From assembly GCF_000381365.1 (NCBI RefSeq), contig NZ_KB905466.1:2129207-2193206 (forward strand): DNA of 64,000 nucleotides, written 5' to 3'. Positions within the stretch are counted from its first letter, which is position 1, and each line of letters begins with the position of its first letter. The notes below the pieces were generated by a model. It worked only from the letters and a program-made list of their open reading frames with translations, did not search any database and was not told the origin of the DNA. Positions 9,694-18,242 of the stretch are shown in pieces. The stretch is from Bacteroides salyersiae WAL 10018 = DSM 18765 = JCM 12988 (GTDB taxonomy: Bacteria > Bacteroidota > Bacteroidia > Bacteroidales > Bacteroidaceae). Position numbers and translations under genes: made by a program.

Positions 9694-10265
9694 GTTATCA
9701 ATTTGATTTGTAGTAAGCCGTACACCGGATATCGTTATGATACGTGAGCAAAGATAATACAATGTACCCGATATAATATTGCCGAAGGAGATAAACTTGA
9801 ATTCCACAAGCAGGAATTCGCAGCGTCAGGCGGTAAATATCCAGCCAAAAGCATAAGAAGTATTTGACAAAGACAGGAACAGAAACATAGACAGCGAGAG
9901 TCTGCACAGATCCCTTACGCAATTCTGAAATGCCTTGCTTGCCGCCATTACAGAGCGGAAGGGGCTCCAAGAGCTGGAAATACGAGGCACAATCACCATA
10001 TTCACATAAAGCATAATCGAACATTGACAATCCCCCCTTCCGCACGCAAACACTGATGAACAAGGGGAAGCGTAAGGGGTAAGGAATCAATTCAAGTTTC
10101 TATTCCATACTTTTAATTCCGACTTCTGTACCTTTTGCAAACGAACAAAGCCTTTATTATTTTTTTGATAGGTATTCGCTACGATTCGCTATGATTCGGA
10201 CATTCCTATACCGGTAATCACAAATAAAATCAGTACCTTTACACCGAAATTTTAAAAGAATCGTT
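9694..10265. other. Intergenic stretch of 572 bp without a supported gene
   Basis: Short frames exist on both strands (the longest is on the minus strand, 9698-10090), but they show no recognisable domain, signal or gene-like context. The minus-strand -7 box for the GH3 gene lies near the left end. Three near-copies of the decamer ATTCGCTACG are stacked head to tail at 10174-10200. I see no RNA gene. Confidence 0.5.
9749..9756 (-). promoter_or_regulatory. Bacteroides -7 promoter box of the GH3 gene
   Basis: TATCTTTG on the minus strand fits the TAnnTTTG consensus, about 56 bp before the start codon. No TTTG-type -33 box is found at the usual spacing. Confidence 0.5.
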
Positions 10266-10661
10266 ATGGCACATCGTCTGAACACTAATAAGCAATTTAT
10301 GGTAGGCAATGGTATTCTGGCATTCGCCGTTATTTTTGTTGTAGTCATCTTTGTCTATATGAGTATGAGGCTGCAACGCGAAAAACAGGAAGAACGCCAC
10401 TTCATAGAAACTTACACGATCCATCTTACCAAAGGATTCACCGGTGATTCGCTCTCACTTTTCATCAATGACAGTCTGATAATAAACAGACGAATAACCG
10501 AAGAGCCCTTCGCAATCGAAGTAGGCCGATTTGCAGAGCAAAATGCGCTGATGATCGTCGATAATCTGACAGACGAACTGTCTACATTCGACTTAAGCGA
10601 AAAGGGGGGCAGCTACCGCTTTGAAAAAGATGCCGACGGAATTAAACAACTCTCCCGTTAG
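10266..10661 (+). CDS. Small single-span membrane protein, unknown function
   Basis: Protein of 131 residues that I do not recognise. Residues about 14-34 (NGILAFAVIFVVVIFVYMSM) form one membrane helix, preceded by a short basic N-terminus. The remainder is a mostly charged domain with alternating hydrophobic residues, probably beta-rich and outside the cytoplasmic membrane (DSLSLFINDSLIINRRI). It stands alone between a gene-free stretch and the convergent metalloprotease gene 14 bp away. The helix, typical codon use and full start/stop make it likely to be a real gene. Confidence 0.7.
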   Translation: MAHRLNTNKQFMVGNGILAFAVIFVVVIFVYMSMRLQREKQEERHFIETYTIHLTKGFTGDSLSLFINDSLIINRRITEEPFAIEVGRFAEQNALMIVDNLTDELSTFDLSEKGGSYRFEKDADGIKQLSR

Positions 10662-10675
10662 ACGTTGCCATCCTT

Positions 10676-11383
10676 TCAAATCTCCGTCTTATAATTTTTC
10701 AATTCTTCGCGTAGCGCAAGCGCTTTCCCATCGGTCAACGAATCGAGTAACGACCAGAAACGATCGCCATGGTTCATCTCACGCGTGTGGCACAATTCAT
10801 GAAGCAGCACATAGTCTATTAAATGCTGAGGCAACAAAACAAGAAAGTAAGACAGGTTGATTGCCTTACGAGCCGAGCAACTCCCCCACCGTCCACGGCT
10901 GGAATTGATTTTCACACTCTTGTAAGGAAGGTTATGCCGGCCGGACAGCATGTACAGTCGTGGCGGAAGAATGATTTTTGCATTTCTTCTCAGCGCTTCC
11001 TCAATGACCTTATGCAACCATTCCTGCAACTTACTATCAGTAAAATCAGCAGTCGGGGGACAAACGATACGCATCTCTCCTAACTCCGAATGCGCCAGAA
11101 AACGATCACGCTCACCGGCTACCAAAGACAGCTTAAAATATTCCGTCTCAATCCGGTAATCCAAATCTATCGATGGGCGAGCAGTCTTCTCCTTGAAGCC
11201 ACGCAATTTCACACGCAATTGATTGATAGCATCGGTGATCTCGGCAGATGTGGTTCCGGGAGGTACGCTTACATAAATGGCATCACTTTTCGTCCGGAAA
11301 ATCAGCCGCTTGGCACGTGGATTAACACGTATCACCAAAAGCCCCAATTCTTCATCTTCAAGTATCTTATCTATTTTTTCCAT
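10676..11383 (-). CDS. YgjP/SprT-like zinc metallopeptidase (DUF45)
   Basis: Cytoplasmic protein of 235 residues of the YgjP-type (M48-like, formerly DUF45) family. The zinc-binding HExxH is visible as HELCH in LLHELCHTREMNHGDRFW, with a further His (NHGDRFW) as probable third ligand. The upstream KINSSRGRWGSCSARKAINL block is the other family hallmark. Members are often linked to UTP-related or restriction functions but their substrates are poorly known. The frame extends upstream to 11458, but MEKIDKIL at 11383 gives the usual family N-terminus. It is convergent with the small membrane-protein gene. Confidence 0.85.
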   Translation of the reverse strand: MEKIDKILEDEELGLLVIRVNPRAKRLIFRTKSDAIYVSVPPGTTSAEITDAINQLRVKLRGFKEKTARPSIDLDYRIETEYFKLSLVAGERDRFLAHSELGEMRIVCPPTADFTDSKLQEWLHKVIEEALRRNAKIILPPRLYMLSGRHNLPYKSVKINSSRGRWGSCSARKAINLSYFLVLLPQHLIDYVLLHELCHTREMNHGDRFWSLLDSLTDGKALALREELKNYKTEI

Positions 11384-11512
11384 ACACCTGCAAATAAACA
11401 AATATTCTGCGGGAAGAACAAATACAACAGACTCAAAAAAAAGTAGTACCCGATGCAACCTTTTTGAAAGAGTCTACGTCTAATAAACAGAAACCTCAAA
11501 AAAACTTATAAG

Positions 11513-12253
11513 ATGAAAGCAAAATTAAACGTATTCTTAATCATATTCCTGACTGGATTACTGACCGGTTGTACCTTTATCTCAGAAAGAGCGGAAGGCA
11601 TAGCTCCCAGCAAAAATTACATCACACGGGATTACCAAATAAAAGATTTCAATTCCATAGATGCCACTACGGTAGGTGACATTTATTATACCCAATCTAC
11701 AGATGGGAAAAGTTCCCTGCAAATCTATGGACCGGATAATTTTGTCAAGTTAATACAGGTATCGGTAAAAGGTAATACTCTGATATTAGCTATGGATAAG
11801 CATAAGAAAATAAAGAATGCCAAGAAACTCAAAATAACCATCAGCTCTCCGGATCTGAACCGGATCCAATTTAAAGGCGTAGGAAACATTCACATCGATA
11901 ATAAGTTTGTTACCGGCAGGCTCGACATCGAAAGCAAAGGAGTCGGCGACGTCAATGTTCAGGAACTGGACTGCCAGAATCTGACCGTAAACTCGATGGG
12001 AGTGGGTAACGTAAACCTAAAAGGGAAAGTAGTCAACGCCAATCTCAGTTCTAAGGGTGTAGGCGATGTAGAAGCAACGGATCTGGAAGCAACACACGTG
12101 AAAGCCTCCTCCAATGGAGTGGGCAATATCTCATGCAATGCTACCCAATCTTTAGACGCAGCCGTCAAAGGAGTAGGAAGTATTAACTATAAAGGAAATC
12201 CTGCACAAAAAACATTCAGCAAAAAGGGTGTGGGAAGTATCAAGGGTATTTAA
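11513..12253 (+). CDS. DUF2807 (putative auto-transporter adhesin head GIN) lipoprotein, GVGD type
   Basis: Lipoprotein of 246 residues: N-terminal signal with lipobox LTGC (lipidated Cys at residue 20) and export beyond the inner membrane. The body is a DUF2807 beta-solenoid with the turn motif G-V-G-(N/D/S) repeated seven times at about 20-residue steps (GVGNIHI, GVGDVNV, GVGNVNL, GVGDVEA, GVGNISC, GVGSINY, GVGSIKG). The family is common in Bacteroidetes and has no firm function. It is 12 bp upstream of a paralogue with GSGD turns, so the two are co-transcribed. Confidence 0.88.
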   Translation: MKAKLNVFLIIFLTGLLTGCTFISERAEGIAPSKNYITRDYQIKDFNSIDATTVGDIYYTQSTDGKSSLQIYGPDNFVKLIQVSVKGNTLILAMDKHKKIKNAKKLKITISSPDLNRIQFKGVGNIHIDNKFVTGRLDIESKGVGDVNVQELDCQNLTVNSMGVGNVNLKGKVVNANLSSKGVGDVEATDLEATHVKASSNGVGNISCNATQSLDAAVKGVGSINYKGNPAQKTFSKKGVGSIKGI

Positions 12254-12265
12254 ATATATAAAAAC

Positions 12266-13045
12266 ATGAAATCAATTTCAATTTCTTCATTCGCTGCAAT
12301 TTTACTGATCTGGACAATAACTGCCTGCTCGCCCAGCAATCGGGTGACCGGAAGCAATAACTACATAACCAAGCAGATCAAAGTAGAGAAATTCAACGGG
12401 CTACAATTAACAGGAAGCCCGGATGTTATTTATAAACAGGCCCAAGGAAAGCCTTCTGTAGAGGTATACGGCCAAGATAATATAGTAGAACTGCTGGATA
12501 TCTATGTGCAAAACAATAGCCTGACCGTAAAATTCAAAAACAACACAAGCATACAGAACAGGGGAAAATTGGAAATAAGAGTTTCCGGTCCTGCACTCAA
12601 CCGAATAGCCTTATCGGGTTCCGGTGATATCAAACTTGTAAACGGAATACAAACCGACGATAATTTAAGTATTAAAATACAAGGTTCGGGAGACATTGCG
12701 GGAAACAAAATAAGCTGTAATTTGTTATCATTATCCATCAACGGGTCGGGAGATATGACATTGAACAGGATAGATGCCCTAAAGGCAGAAGTAGGTATCA
12801 ACGGTTCGGGAGATATTTCCCTTTCCGGAATCTGCAAAAATGCCGAATACAGTATCAACGGTTCAGGAGACATTCAAGCTTCCGAATTGGAAACAGAGAA
12901 TGTAACGACCTCTATCAATGGTTCGGGAGATATAAGCTGTTATGCCACAGAAAGCTTGAAAGGGCGTGTCTCCGGCAGTGGTGAAGTAGCCTACAGAGGA
13001 GAACCACAAATAGATTTCTCCAAAAAGGGACTGCGTAAATTATAA
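12266..13045 (+). CDS. DUF2807 lipoprotein, GSGD type
   Basis: Second DUF2807 lipoprotein, 259 residues, with lipobox ITAC near residue 21. The solenoid carries seven G-S-G-(D/E) turns (GSGDIKL, GSGDIAG, GSGDMTL, GSGDISL, GSGDIQA, GSGDISC, GSGEVAY), in phase with the GVGD turns of the gene just upstream. The pair clearly arose by duplication; the consistent Val to Ser change at one turn position is striking. A strong terminator follows the stop codon. Surface or periplasmic location is likely; ligand unknown. Confidence 0.88.
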   Translation: MKSISISSFAAILLIWTITACSPSNRVTGSNNYITKQIKVEKFNGLQLTGSPDVIYKQAQGKPSVEVYGQDNIVELLDIYVQNNSLTVKFKNNTSIQNRGKLEIRVSGPALNRIALSGSGDIKLVNGIQTDDNLSIKIQGSGDIAGNKISCNLLSLSINGSGDMTLNRIDALKAEVGINGSGDISLSGICKNAEYSINGSGDIQASELETENVTTSINGSGDISCYATESLKGRVSGSGEVAYRGEPQIDFSKKGLRKL

Positions 13046-13090
13046 AATTCTCTCTTTACATATAACTTTATCTCTCTAACAGAGATGGAA

Positions 13091-13126
13091 AAAGGAAGTT
13101 TCCGTGAGGCAACTTCCTTTTCTCTT
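13091..13126 (+). terminator. Intrinsic terminator of the DUF2807 pair
   Basis: Exact 10-bp inverted repeat AAAGGAAGTT (13091-13100) / AACTTCCTTT (13111-13120) with a 10-nt loop and a T-rich tail (TCTCTTT), 45 bp after the stop codon. Confidence 0.8.
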
Positions 13127-13190
13127 TAATGCCATTCTCTGGTATTCTCTTTCTCCTTTTTCCAAGCAATCCATATGAACCGGCAGGATA

Positions 13191-13222
13191 AATAAAAGGG
13201 CTACTGCATCACGCGGTAGCCC
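13191..13222 (-). terminator. Intrinsic terminator of the sigma/anti-sigma operon
   Basis: Exact 7-bp inverted repeat GGGCTAC (13198-13204) / GTAGCCC (13216-13222). Read on the minus strand, it is followed by TTTTATTTA. It lies about 120 bp beyond the DUF4252 stop codon. Confidence 0.65.
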
Positions 13223-13343
13223 ATCTATTTAGTTAGTTTTTCTATAAAAATTTGAGAGAATTGAAACTTCACAGCCTCAAGTTGTTTTAATTAAGCACAC
13301 TAACTATATTTATGTTTAAAGCAAATGAAAATGTCTTTTCTTA

Positions 13344-13826
13344 TCAAGAGCGCTTGGGCTTCATCGAAGCTGCCAGCTTCGAAATGAATTCCGGACTCAT
13401 ATTGCCCGTAAAATTAATCACGGCAAACTGATTCTTTTCATGCATCAACATCACCAACTCGACAATCGCATCCTTCTTCTTTCGGATCATAATCTGACAA
13501 TTTTCAGCTTTATCCTTAAAAGAAAGAAACGGTTCGAACCTTCCGGAATTCTTTTCCACCACCTTTAGAGCTTCATCGTAATACTTCTGCCCTTCCACTT
13601 TGGCAGTCAGCATCTGCATGCTCTTCAAATTAGAAATAATCTCCAGAACTTCATCATCTTTCTCAGCATCGCTTTTCATGATCTCCTCCATCATCTTCGG
13701 GCTGATAGTTATACACGTCAGATTTGAATCCGCCTTATGTTCAGTCAGAAAACGCGAAGCAAAGTCCTGAGCCGATACGGCTACAGATAGCAATGCCATC
13801 CAGCACATTAAAAGAACGCTCTTCAT
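13344..13826 (-). CDS. DUF4252 exported protein
   Basis: Protein of 160 residues with a signal peptide (MKSVLLMCWMALLSVAVSA). The mature part matches the DUF4252 pattern: an N-terminal amphipathic region, a central helix (EIISNLKSMQMLTA) and a C-terminal stretch ending NFTGNMSPEFISKL. No catalytic motif is seen. Its start touches the stop of the anti-sigma gene by one base, so the three genes are one operon. Proteins of this family often follow ECF sigma / anti-sigma pairs in Bacteroidetes; a role as target or modulator of that switch is inference. Confidence 0.8.
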   Translation of the reverse strand: MKSVLLMCWMALLSVAVSAQDFASRFLTEHKADSNLTCITISPKMMEEIMKSDAEKDDEVLEIISNLKSMQMLTAKVEGQKYYDEALKVVEKNSGRFEPFLSFKDKAENCQIMIRKKKDAIVELVMLMHEKNQFAVINFTGNMSPEFISKLAASMKPKRS

Positions 13827-14335
13827 TATTCGTTAATCATATCGACTCCGCCTAACCGCACACTGTCGGCCAAGTTTTGGTCTTGTGATTTATTGATTCC
13901 TTCAGACAGCATCATCAATGCAGAAGAAACTTGCTTATAAGCCACTTCCGGATCATCATATGTATCTGTATAAGTATCGTAATTATAATCCAAAGTTTCA
14001 TTGGCGAAAAATGTATGCTGCGCCACACTCCCCAATGAAAGCATAAAAGCAACAACCGCAGCCGCCTTCAACAAAGGCATGAACCTTCCGACCAATGTCA
14101 GACGCCGTGCTTTCACTACCGGCGGTTCTACCTGAGCCAGAATACGTGCATCGAAGTCTTCGCCCAGCCCCGTCTCACGCTGAACCTGCTGATAAACAAA
14201 CAGGTCTCTATATTGAAGCAGATGAGCCGGTATTTCTCCCTTTGAGAAGAAAGCGCGCAACTCCGATTCTTCCTCCAAGGAAGTCTCACACTGCCAATAT
14301 CGCTCCAAAAGCTGTTCTATATATTTATAGTCCAT
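13826..14335 (-). CDS. Probable anti-sigma factor, single membrane span
   Basis: Protein of 169 residues. The N-terminal half (about 1-85, rich in Leu, Glu and Tyr: MDYKYIEQLLERYWQCETSL) is typical of cytoplasmic sigma-binding regions. A membrane segment lies near residues 85-105 (LLKAAAVVAFMLSLGSVA). The C-terminal periplasmic part is acidic and Tyr/Asp-rich. The start overlaps the end of the sigma gene by 11 bp; an alternative Met lies three codons upstream. The anti-sigma call rests on layout and gene order, as no specific domain can be named. Confidence 0.72.
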   Translation of the reverse strand: MDYKYIEQLLERYWQCETSLEEESELRAFFSKGEIPAHLLQYRDLFVYQQVQRETGLGEDFDARILAQVEPPVVKARRLTLVGRFMPLLKAAAVVAFMLSLGSVAQHTFFANETLDYNYDTYTDTYDDPEVAYKQVSSALMMLSEGINKSQDQNLADSVRLGGVDMINE

Positions 14336-14834
14336 ATTCGTCAATCTCTATATACCGTTGTTTCACTTTTTGCCTTGCCCTGAAAAGGTTTACTTTAACT
14401 TGTTCCTCCGTCAGTTGAAGCACTTTTGCAATATCTTTATAGCTCTCACCCTCTATATCCCGCAACTGCATAATAAGCCTTTGTTTTTCGGGAAGTTCAT
14501 CAATCAACCGGTGAATAATTTTCATACGTTCATTATTCACCAATCGGTCATAGGGGCCGGATGTATCGACTTCTTCCGCCATTTCGGGGGTCAGTTCTAC
14601 ATTTTGGGCATCTTTCTTCTGACTTCTGTCTATCGCCAGATTCTTTGCCACTATCAGGCAATAAGCCTCGACAGATTCAAATTGTTGCCACTCATCACGC
14701 TTATTCCACACCCGTATCATGGTATCCTGAACAACATCCTCGGCCTCTGCCCTATCCAAAGTTATTCTGAGGGCCAGTCGAAAGAGTTTATCTTTCAAAG
14801 GCAATATATCGTTTCGGAAGCTGATTTCTTGCAT
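14325..14834 (-). CDS. ECF-type RNA polymerase sigma factor
   Basis: Sigma-70 family protein of 169 residues with region 2 (residues about 20-85, AEDVVQDTMIRVWNKRDEW) and region 4 (about 110-160, IHRLIDELPEKQRLIMQLRD then the helix-turn-helix SYKDIAKVLQLTEEQVKVNLFRAR). Length is standard for ECF sigma factors. It heads a three-gene operon with a membrane anti-sigma and a DUF4252 protein. No FecR-type anti-sigma or SusC neighbour is present, so it does not belong to the polysaccharide-utilisation type. Confidence 0.9.
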   Translation of the reverse strand: MQEISFRNDILPLKDKLFRLALRITLDRAEAEDVVQDTMIRVWNKRDEWQQFESVEAYCLIVAKNLAIDRSQKKDAQNVELTPEMAEEVDTSGPYDRLVNNERMKIIHRLIDELPEKQRLIMQLRDIEGESYKDIAKVLQLTEEQVKVNLFRARQKVKQRYIEIDEYGL

Positions 14835-14896
14835 CTCTATAAGAATGACGGATGAGAATATGAAAAGTTACAGGTACACTCTTATTTTTTTTCGGA

Positions 14897-15670
14897 TTAT
14901 TTTTTGATCCGTGTTCCTTCTTCTCCGCTAATAGCTGATGCTAAAGTTATTATAACCTCCGAAACTCCGGCATCAATTGCAGCAAAAGAGTTCTCGAGCT
15001 TTGGAATCATCCCCCCCTGAATAATGCCATCGGCCACATATTGCTTAAATTCCGCAGGGGTGATCAAAGGAATCACGCTATCGTCATCATTTTCGTCACG
15101 CAACACGCCTTTCTTCTCAAAACAGAAAACAAGAGTCACATCAAAAAGAGCGGCAAGCGCCTTTGCCGTCTCTCCGGCAATGGTATCGGCATTGGTATTA
15201 AGCATATGGCCTTTACCGTCATGAGTAAGCGGTGCCATAACAGGAACCACACCTTTATATATAAGATCGGATAACAGTGAAGCATCCACTTTTTCCACGT
15301 CACCCACAAAACCGTAATCCACTTCTTTCACCGGGCGTTTCACCGAACGCATGACATTCATATCCGCTCCAGTCAATCCCAAAGCATTCACTCCGCGAGC
15401 CTGCAGGCCGGCAACCACGTTTTTATTGACCAATCCGCCATATACCATCGTCACCACTTTCAGTGTCTCAGAATCTGTAATACGGCGTCCGTTCACCATT
15501 TTACTCTCAATGCCAAGCTGCGCCGCTATCTTCGTAGCCGAACGCCCCCCGCCGTGTACCAGCACTTTATGGCCTTCTATCGTTGCAAAATCATCTAATA
15601 ATCGGTTAAGTGTAGCTTCTTCTTCTACAATCTTACCGCCCACTTTAATAACAGTCAATTTTTCTCTCAT
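14897..15670 (-). CDS. argB: Acetylglutamate kinase
   Basis: Amino-acid kinase family enzyme of 257 residues that phosphorylates N-acetylglutamate (or N-succinylglutamate/N-acetyl analogues used in Bacteroides) in arginine synthesis. Visible: VIKVGGKIVEE at the N-terminus, VLVHGGGRSATKIAAQLG near residue 37, and the late motif LENSFAAIDAGVSEVIIT. It starts 31 bp after the stop of speA, so arginine synthesis and arginine decarboxylation share a transcript. In Bacteroidetes the arginine pathway uses N-succinyl intermediates, so the true substrate may be the succinylated form; the sequence alone cannot tell. Confidence 0.92.
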   Translation of the reverse strand: MREKLTVIKVGGKIVEEEATLNRLLDDFATIEGHKVLVHGGGRSATKIAAQLGIESKMVNGRRITDSETLKVVTMVYGGLVNKNVVAGLQARGVNALGLTGADMNVMRSVKRPVKEVDYGFVGDVEKVDASLLSDLIYKGVVPVMAPLTHDGKGHMLNTNADTIAGETAKALAALFDVTLVFCFEKKGVLRDENDDDSVIPLITPAEFKQYVADGIIQGGMIPKLENSFAAIDAGVSEVIITLASAISGEEGTRIKK

Positions 15671-15701
15671 ATATTCTAAAAGATAAGTCTCTCCCCACCC
15701 T

Positions 15702-17594
15702 CTATTCCAAATATGTATATCCGTAAAGTCCCGAACGATAATTCGACAAGAACTCCTTCCCCTCTTCTACCGATATTTTTCCTTCTTTTACGGATTTGGT
15801 AACCCACGTCTCTAATGTACGCACCAATTTTTTGGGGCTATACTGCACATAATCCAACACTTCGGCAACCGTCTCACCATCGATAATCTGCTCAATGGAA
15901 TAACCTTTCTCGTTTACGGAAACGTGTACTGCATTCGTATCGCCGAACAAGTTGTGCATATCACCCAATATCTCCTGATAAGCTCCGACCAGAAACACGC
16001 CGAGATAATAAGGTTCCTTACTTTTCAAGCTGTGCAAAGGCATATAATGTGACACGTTCTTCGTTGAAATAAAGTTGGCAATTTTTCCATCCGAGTCACA
16101 GGTGATATCCTGTAAGGTAGCCGAACGATCGGGCTTCTCGTCAAGCCTCTGAATAGGCATAATAGGGAATATCTGATCAATAGCCCAAGAGTCGGGAAGC
16201 GACTGGAACAATGAGAAGTTACAGAAATATTTATCTGCCAACAATTTGGATAAACTACGGAATTCATCCGGTGCATGCTTCAATCCGGCAGCTATCTGAT
16301 TTATTTCACGGGTAATAGACCAATATAAGCGTTCAATCTGTGCACGCGTTTTCAAGTCGACAATACCATGACTGAAAAGATCAAGGGCCTCTTCACGAAT
16401 TTGTTGTGCATCGTGCCAAGCCTCAAGCATCTTATTCTGATTCAATGTATCCCAAATCCCATATAGCTCCTGCACTAACTCATGAGCATCCGGAGCGATT
16501 TCTTCTTCATCGTCCCATTCGGGCAGAGTAGTTGTTTCCAATACCTCAAAAATGAGCACCGAATGATGGGCTGTCAATGCCCTGCCGCTTTCAGTAATAA
16601 TATTCGGATGAGGAATACCATTCTTATCGCTGGCATCCACGAGAGTAGAGATCGAGTCATTGACATATTCCTGAATAGAATAATTCACGCTACTTTCACT
16701 GCTGGAAGAACGGGTACCGTCATAATCAACTCCCAATCCGCCTCCAATATCGACAAACTGCACATTAAAGCCCATCGCATGAAGCTGTACATAAAACTGA
16801 GACGCCTCACGCAATGCCGTCTTAATACGACGGATTTTAGTAACCTGGCTCCCGATATGGAAATGGATCAGCTTCAGGCACTCTTTCATCTCCTTCTTTT
16901 CCAAAAAATCCAATGCTTCAAGCAATTCACTGGAAGTCAGCCCGAACTTACTGGCGTCACCGCCCGAATCTTCCCACTTACCACTTCCGGAAGAAGCCAA
17001 CTTGATACGAATACCGATATTAGGCATTACATTCAATTGCTTCGCCATCTTAGCGATAAGTTTCAATTCATTCATCTTCTCTACGACGAGAAAAATACGT
17101 TTTCCCATCTTCTGAGCCAATAACGCCAGTTCTATATAACTTTCATCTTTATATCCATTGCAGATAATCAATGAATCAGAATCCGTATTTACGGCAATCA
17201 CAGCATGAAGTTCGGGTTTAGATCCGGCTTCAAGACCGAGATTGAACTTCTTTCCGTGGCTGATAATTTCCTCCACAACCGGACGCATCTGATTTACCTT
17301 GATTGGATAAATAATGAAATTCTGAGCCTTGTAGCCGTACTCTTCGGCAGCCTGCTTAAAGCAGTGAGCTGTTTTTTCAATACGATTGTCCAAGATATCC
17401 GGAAAACGTATCAACATGGGAGATGCCACATCACGTAACTGCAACTCATCGACCAGTTCCTTCAAGTCGACGCCGACGCCGTCTTTTCGCGGTGTAACAA
17501 CAACATGACCTTTGTCATTAATACCAAAGTACGAAGTACCCCAACCTGTAATGTTGTAGAGTTCCTCAGAATCTTCAATACGCCACTTTCTCAT
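15702..17594 (-). CDS. speA: Biosynthetic arginine decarboxylase
   Basis: PLP enzyme of 630 residues that converts arginine to agmatine, feeding spermidine synthesis. The PLP-binding lysine is K99 in IIYPIKVNQ. The conserved HFHIGSQ (near residue 245), the Gly-rich DIGGGLGVDYDG and ITESGRALTAHHSVLI stretches, and the C-terminal SLFQSLPDSWAIDQIFPIMP are family hallmarks. Length matches SpeA (about 630-660). It is upstream of argB in the same operon and has its own promoter. Confidence 0.95.
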   Translation of the reverse strand: MRKWRIEDSEELYNITGWGTSYFGINDKGHVVVTPRKDGVGVDLKELVDELQLRDVASPMLIRFPDILDNRIEKTAHCFKQAAEEYGYKAQNFIIYPIKVNQMRPVVEEIISHGKKFNLGLEAGSKPELHAVIAVNTDSDSLIICNGYKDESYIELALLAQKMGKRIFLVVEKMNELKLIAKMAKQLNVMPNIGIRIKLASSGSGKWEDSGGDASKFGLTSSELLEALDFLEKKEMKECLKLIHFHIGSQVTKIRRIKTALREASQFYVQLHAMGFNVQFVDIGGGLGVDYDGTRSSSSESSVNYSIQEYVNDSISTLVDASDKNGIPHPNIITESGRALTAHHSVLIFEVLETTTLPEWDDEEEIAPDAHELVQELYGIWDTLNQNKMLEAWHDAQQIREEALDLFSHGIVDLKTRAQIERLYWSITREINQIAAGLKHAPDEFRSLSKLLADKYFCNFSLFQSLPDSWAIDQIFPIMPIQRLDEKPDRSATLQDITCDSDGKIANFISTKNVSHYMPLHSLKSKEPYYLGVFLVGAYQEILGDMHNLFGDTNAVHVSVNEKGYSIEQIIDGETVAEVLDYVQYSPKKLVRTLETWVTKSVKEGKISVEEGKEFLSNYRSGLYGYTYLE

Positions 17595-17634
17595 TTTAAT
17601 GTATTCAGTTGTGTTTATAAATTATTTAAGGCAA

Positions 17635-17664
17635 CAAAAATAACTATAAATCCATAGTATACAA
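17635..17664 (-). promoter_or_regulatory. Promoter of speA-argB
   Basis: On the minus strand the -7 box TATTTTTG (17635-17642) fits TAnnTTTG and is preceded after 19 bp by TTG (17662-17664), the -33 element. It lies about 40 bp before the speA start. Confidence 0.55.
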
Positions 17665-17714
17665 TCAGAAAGCCATGTTTTTTAAATAAGATATTTACAA
17701 AAGGTACAAATAAG

Positions 17715-18242
17715 CTACAGTTTCAATAAGTCACGCAACTTTTCCACCGATTTTTCTATCTGGGAACGATCCTCCAGTTCATCGGCATTAAAAACATATT
17801 GGGCTTGCGAATAAAAAGGAGCACGTTTCTCCAATGCCCGGATAATAAATTCTTTCAACTCGTCGTCCTGTTTACCCTGTAAAATAGGACGTTGCTGCTT
17901 GGCCACACGCAACCTACGGAACAGCATGTCGGGATGTACATTCAAAAAGACCGTCTTACCGTTGCGGTTCATAAAATCCATATTATCAAAAAAACAGGGA
18001 GCACCGCCACCTGTGGAGATCACAACATTCTCAAAGGCGCCTACTTCATGCAGCATATTCTTTTCCAACTCCCGGAAACCTGCCTCACCACGTTCCACAA
18101 ACAATTCACCTACCGTTTTATGAAAACGTTCTTCCATATACCAGTCCAGATCGACAAACGGAAGATTTAATTTCCGTGCGAATGCTTTCCCTAATGTCGT
18201 TTTACCGGCTCCCATATAGCCGGTCAGAAATATACGAATCAT
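17715..18242 (-). CDS. aroK: Shikimate kinase
   Basis: P-loop kinase of 175 residues that makes shikimate 3-phosphate in aromatic amino-acid synthesis. The Walker A loop GYMGAGKTTLG is at residues 8-18. The shikimate-binding D-W and R residues are visible (VDLDWYMEERF, then GEAGFRELE), and the glycine motif ISTGGGAP is near residue 76. The lid region LRVAKQQRPILQ is present. The start codon lies at the edge of a perfect 16-bp palindrome that also holds the promoter box. Confidence 0.93.
   Translation of the reverse strand: MIRIFLTGYMGAGKTTLGKAFARKLNLPFVDLDWYMEERFHKTVGELFVERGEAGFRELEKNMLHEVGAFENVVISTGGGAPCFFDNMDFMNRNGKTVFLNVHPDMLFRRLRVAKQQRPILQGKQDDELKEFIIRALEKRAPFYSQAQYVFNADELEDRSQIEKSVEKLRDLLKL

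Noticed and set aside
9698..10090. Open frame of 130 codons on the minus strand between the GH3 gene and the small membrane-protein gene
   Set aside because: It overlaps the GH3 promoter region, has a low-information sequence, and no signal, domain or start context.
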